DNA of 64,000 nucleotides from Copromyces sp. CBS 386.78 (Eukaryota; Ascomycota; Sordariomycetes; Sordariales; Sordariaceae), in contig MU839133.1 of the NCBI GenBank assembly GCA_030685235.1, positions 236,656 to 300,655 on the forward strand, read 5' to 3'. How positions within the stretch are numbered: the stretch's first letter is position 1; each line of letters opens with the position of its first letter. The notes beneath the pieces are model-generated. The model searched no databases, was not told where the DNA came from, and saw only the letters and a list, made by a program, of their open reading frames with translations. A program made the position numbers and the translations under genes. Positions 60,619-64,000 of this stretch are shown here, piece after piece.

Positions 60619-60932
60619 GTTTAGTTCTTACGAACTTTACTTCGAGGCGAAATTATATAATTGCTAATATTGAATTAAGAATTCCAGCGACTAAAGTATC
60701 GAACCTAGAAATAATAAATAAGTATTAAAGTTTTTAAAATAACGAGGGCGCGAATATTGTACTATATAATATAGTAGAAATATCTTTTTTTTAACAAGTA
60801 TTATTTAATTATTTAGAAAAATATAATTGAAATAGCTAGTAATCTAGCGGGTAACGATATACGCCGAATTAATATCGCTATAGTCTTTCCCTCCCTCCTA
60901 AAAGGATATAATATACTATTAAAAATTTATAG
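60619..60932. other. Unassigned RIPed sequence
   Basis: About 310 bp of AT-rich DNA between MITE 3 and LINE D. It may be interior of the diverged LTR element. No gene is seen. Confidence 0.5.
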
Positions 60933-63394
60933 TAATAATAATAGTCTTATTCCCTATGCTACTTATCTATAGCGCCTTATTGGTATGGGGTACTTCTCTT
61001 AGTTCTCTAAAGGAAACCGTGCGGCGATAAGCGCCGTCGGATAAAAACCGCTAGCTCCTTTCGGTTGCGAATAAATCGCGCCTACTCTATTTCAATTCTA
61101 TTTATAGCGGTACTTACTTACTACCCTAACAAATAAATTATTTCCCTTCTACCGCTTTTAATCCAATATTAAAACAATCGAAACACTACTTTTTAATACT
61201 ATTCCTTCCTCTTAAACCGCCCGTAGTAATCGTCCCTTCCCTATCGTTTACCTTTATTCCCGCTTTATTATTATTCTCTAAACTCCTATAATTCTATTAA
61301 AATTTATATAAATATAAAAGCCCCTTCCTTTACTCTATATAAATTTTCCTCCGCCGCTATCTTTCGAATTTCCCCTTTTTCTTTATTTAACTAATTTTTA
61401 AAATAACGTCTTCTTCTATTAGCCGTATTCCTAACCGTCTTCCTAATTATATATTTAATCTCCTAAACTTCGTAATTCGTATTCATTATAATATTATTAA
61501 ATATAATATCGACCTTATTTATATAATAAATTCCCTGTTTCCTAAATTCCTCCGTTCCCCCGCGCCCCCCTTTACCCTAACGCCTAAATTCTAATCGTTT
61601 AAATATTAATTTCTAACCCCACCCTCAATTTTCCTTCCGGTTAATAAATCCTCTTTATCTTTACGCTCGCCTCCCCTCTTCCTTATTAACAATATTAACT
61701 AATACTATTTATCGTATTCCCTACTTCTATTATAATATAAAACTTACTAACTATGTTTATAATACCCCGTCCCTCAATATAATTACATTCTATATACTCT
61801 TTACGGAATATACTTATTATATTAATAATAAAAATAAGTTTCCTCCAGCGGTCTTCTTTTTATTTTCTTCTTTAATATTCTTCGAAATACTAGTAAATAA
61901 AATACTATTTATCCTATTATTAATATAAAATATATATTAAATATTCTATTAAACTACTATAATAAACGTAACGCCGTTTAAATTATAATTATTATTTTAT
62001 CCCGCTCTTAAAATAATTTCAATCCTCTAATCCGTCGTTTTTATAGTATTTATATTGATTTTTTCAAAAATGTATATAAACGTTTAACCGAAGATAATTT
62101 CTTATATAACCCTAATATTTTCCTTCGCTACCGTAATATAAAAATCGAAAATTACTAATATAAAAAATATTGCGAAATATTCTTAGCCGATCGTCCCTCC
62201 GCTCCTATTTTCGGCTCTAATAAAAGAAGTACTAATATTAATTCCCTAATATTGATTAATAGCTTTATCGGCCCCCCACCTACTAACGAAAATTAAGTTT
62301 AATAGTGCTATAAAATTATTAAAAACTAAAAATTAATATTTAATATATTTTATAAATTCTTTGCCCGCGAATAAATATTAATTAATTACTTTAACCCTGC
62401 CTTCGCAATTAAATAACTATTATAGTTAGCGCAATTTAATTCCTCTTCTTCCTATCTCTCCCGTATTTTCTTATTCTAGTATTATAATTAAATATACTTA
62501 CGAATACTATACGAATTTATTACGCTATTCTCCCTCTAATTTAATTACTATATAATACTCGTTTAACTTATTAAATTATAATACTTATAAAAAGATTCTC
62601 TTAATTCGGGTTCCGTCGTCTAAATAAATTTAGAATTCTTCTTTTATTGATATTTAATTGGTCGCCGTTATTTAGTAGTCGGCTATTTGTAAATAATTTA
62701 GGATAATATATATAAAAGTTTTTTTATTTACTCCGTAAAAGTAGATTAATATTATAATATTTTGAACCTTCCTTTAGAAAAAGAAAGACTGGAAGCTAAT
62801 AGTTTCCGTCCTTACTTAAATAAAAAGGGAACTCTTCGCTTTAAATAATAGGTATTATTCGTTGTCGTCTTCTAATTATTAAGCTTCCTTCCTTTTCCGC
62901 TTCGTATTGACTATATATTATTTTATAATATTATTATTAAACTTCAAATTAAAATTAATAATAATAAATTCGTACCGTCGACCTAATTTAATTACTGCTA
63001 CTACTAATTAATAGTTATAATATAATACTTACTCTTTTATTATTACCTTTTTTAATTACCTTTTATAATCCGTAATAGTTAATTTTGATACTTATAATAG
63101 GGGTAGTAGCGCTCCTATTACTAGAGACGGACTTACTATAATTATTAGAAATTTCTCTATTAGTACCTATTCTTTAATTTACTTATTTTTAGTAATACCG
63201 CTTTCTAATCTATTAGCGGATAGCGGACCTTTTACTCTCCTTATTTAAATATAGTTAACTACTTAAATTATAATCCCTCGGACGAACCCTATTTAATTTG
63301 TATAGGTAAACCTTTCTTTGAAGGTTCTAACCCATTTATTAAAATAGAAGTCGAACGGCGGATAAAATATTTCTATTTTTAAATTCTTTACTAA
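60933..63394 (-). mobile_element. Tad-like LINE, 5'-truncated copy D
   Basis: 3' 2.46 kb of the LINE in minus sense. The tail is at 60933 (TTA repeats in sense) and the truncation point is near 63394 within ORF2. It is RIPed throughout, with the candidate antisense start context at 61403. No target duplication is visible between the two flanks, so the right edge may be a rearrangement rather than the original insertion boundary. Confidence 0.88.
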
Positions 63395-63797
63395 TTGAAA
63401 CGCCCATCCTTCTACCGTGGAGGCGCTGAGGTCGGGCTCACCAAAGGTGTTATGGAAGAACCGTACCAAAGGTCGTGGTCCGTGAGCCTACTGAAGCGGC
63501 GAAACTTCCGTGGAAGGAGCGGCGGTTCTGTCTATAGGCGTCCAATGTGCAGAAAATTCCACGTGCGCCAAGACCCCAAAAAGGAAAATATGTCGTCACC
63601 AGGACACAGTCTAAATAGCAGGGACAAAGATTTGACCAAATTTACCTTTGGATCAACACCACGCCTCAATGAAAGAATGCATGCAAATGAAAAAACTGTC
63701 AAAATGTTCCCTTCAATTTTGCGGTCATTTTGGTACTTTTTACATCGTGTTACGAGGTCTGGTTGTTGAGAAAAATCGAAAAGAAGAGTTTTTCTTA
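63395..63797. other. Un-RIPed unique sequence, no gene called
   Basis: Base composition changes sharply at 63395: CA and TG become frequent and GC rises. Frames of about 106-124 codons exist on both strands but have no recognisable domain and overlap each other. It may be host flank or a recently arrived repeat. Confidence 0.55.
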
Positions 63798-63906
63798 GAA
63801 TGCGACCGTGGATGCGACCGTGGTGAATGCGACCGTGGTGAATGCGACTCACCGTGGTGAATGCAACTCACCGTGGTGAATGCGACCGTGAAGGATGCGA
63901 CCATGG
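63798..63906 (+). repeat. 15-bp minisatellite
   Basis: Imperfect tandem units of GAATGCGACCGTGGT, some with an ACTCACCG variant, about seven copies. Confidence 0.85.
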
Positions 63907-64000
63907 AATAAAAATAAAAATAAAAATAAAAATAAAAATAAAAATAAAAATAAAAATAAAAATAAAAATAAAAATAAAAATAAAAATAAAAATAAAAATA
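63907..64000 (+). repeat. TAAAAA microsatellite (runs off window)
   Basis: At least 15 perfect hexamer units to the window edge. With the preceding minisatellite it could be the 3' tail of a retroposon; the sequence does not decide this. Confidence 0.9.

Noticed and set aside
63395..63852. Overlapping 124- and 106-codon frames on opposite strands
   Set aside because: No domain or start context, they overlap each other, and they end in a minisatellite.
1..64000. tRNA, rRNA or host housekeeping genes
   Set aside because: None were recognised on reading through both strands; a covariance-model search would be needed to exclude short RNA genes.

Overview
The window is a transposon graveyard from a filamentous ascomycete (Pezizomycotina-type) genome. 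No intact host gene is visible. Most of it is AT-rich and almost free of CA/TG dinucleotides, with TA in great excess while CG is kept. That is the footprint of repeat-induced point mutation (RIP, CpA to TpA on both strands). Decayed frames are riddled with TAA/TAG where Gln or Trp is expected, yet often keep frame over kilobases. The species cannot be named from the sequence.

Left part (1-35187). A Tad-like LINE (copy A) runs off the left edge. An unassigned remnant follows, then an LTR plus gag piece of a Ty3/Gypsy element, into which a second Gypsy copy (#1) inserted at 7250. Gypsy #1 was split twice. A Mutator-like (MULE) transposon with 61-bp TIRs and an 8-bp duplication occupies 7548-18830 and itself holds a full-length LINE (copy B, 11598-18368). 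A 12.7-kb DNA transposon, called T1 here (18889-31630; 18-bp TIRs, TAA duplication), carries a transposase-like pseudogene and two Gln-rich pseudogenes, alpha and beta. Gypsy #1 resumes at 31634 and breaks off at 35187.

Middle and right part (35188-60025). A MITE marks the junction to LINE copy H. H contains 5'-truncated LINE G, G contains full-length LINE C (opposite strand), and C contains full-length LINE E (opposite again): four layers of one family, three of the insertions proved by 13-14-bp duplications. G also holds a complete chromodomain Gypsy element (#2, 52025-59296) with 222-bp LTRs and a 5-bp duplication. A 10-N assembly gap flanked by homopolymers lies in G.

Right edge (60026-64000). 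There is a diverged LTR, a MITE with near-perfect 64-bp TIRs, a 5'-truncated LINE (D), then abruptly 0.6 kb of un-RIPed DNA ending in a 15-bp minisatellite and a TAAAAA microsatellite.

The LINE encodes an ORF1 with CCHC knuckles and an AT-hook-like motif, and an ORF2 with AP-endonuclease, reverse transcriptase and a C-terminal Cys/His motif. Its 3' region also carries a candidate antisense frame. Gypsy encodes gag-CCHC, RT, RNase H, integrase and chromodomain. All are dead by RIP. Short MITEs, outer LTR parts and T1's arms escaped it.
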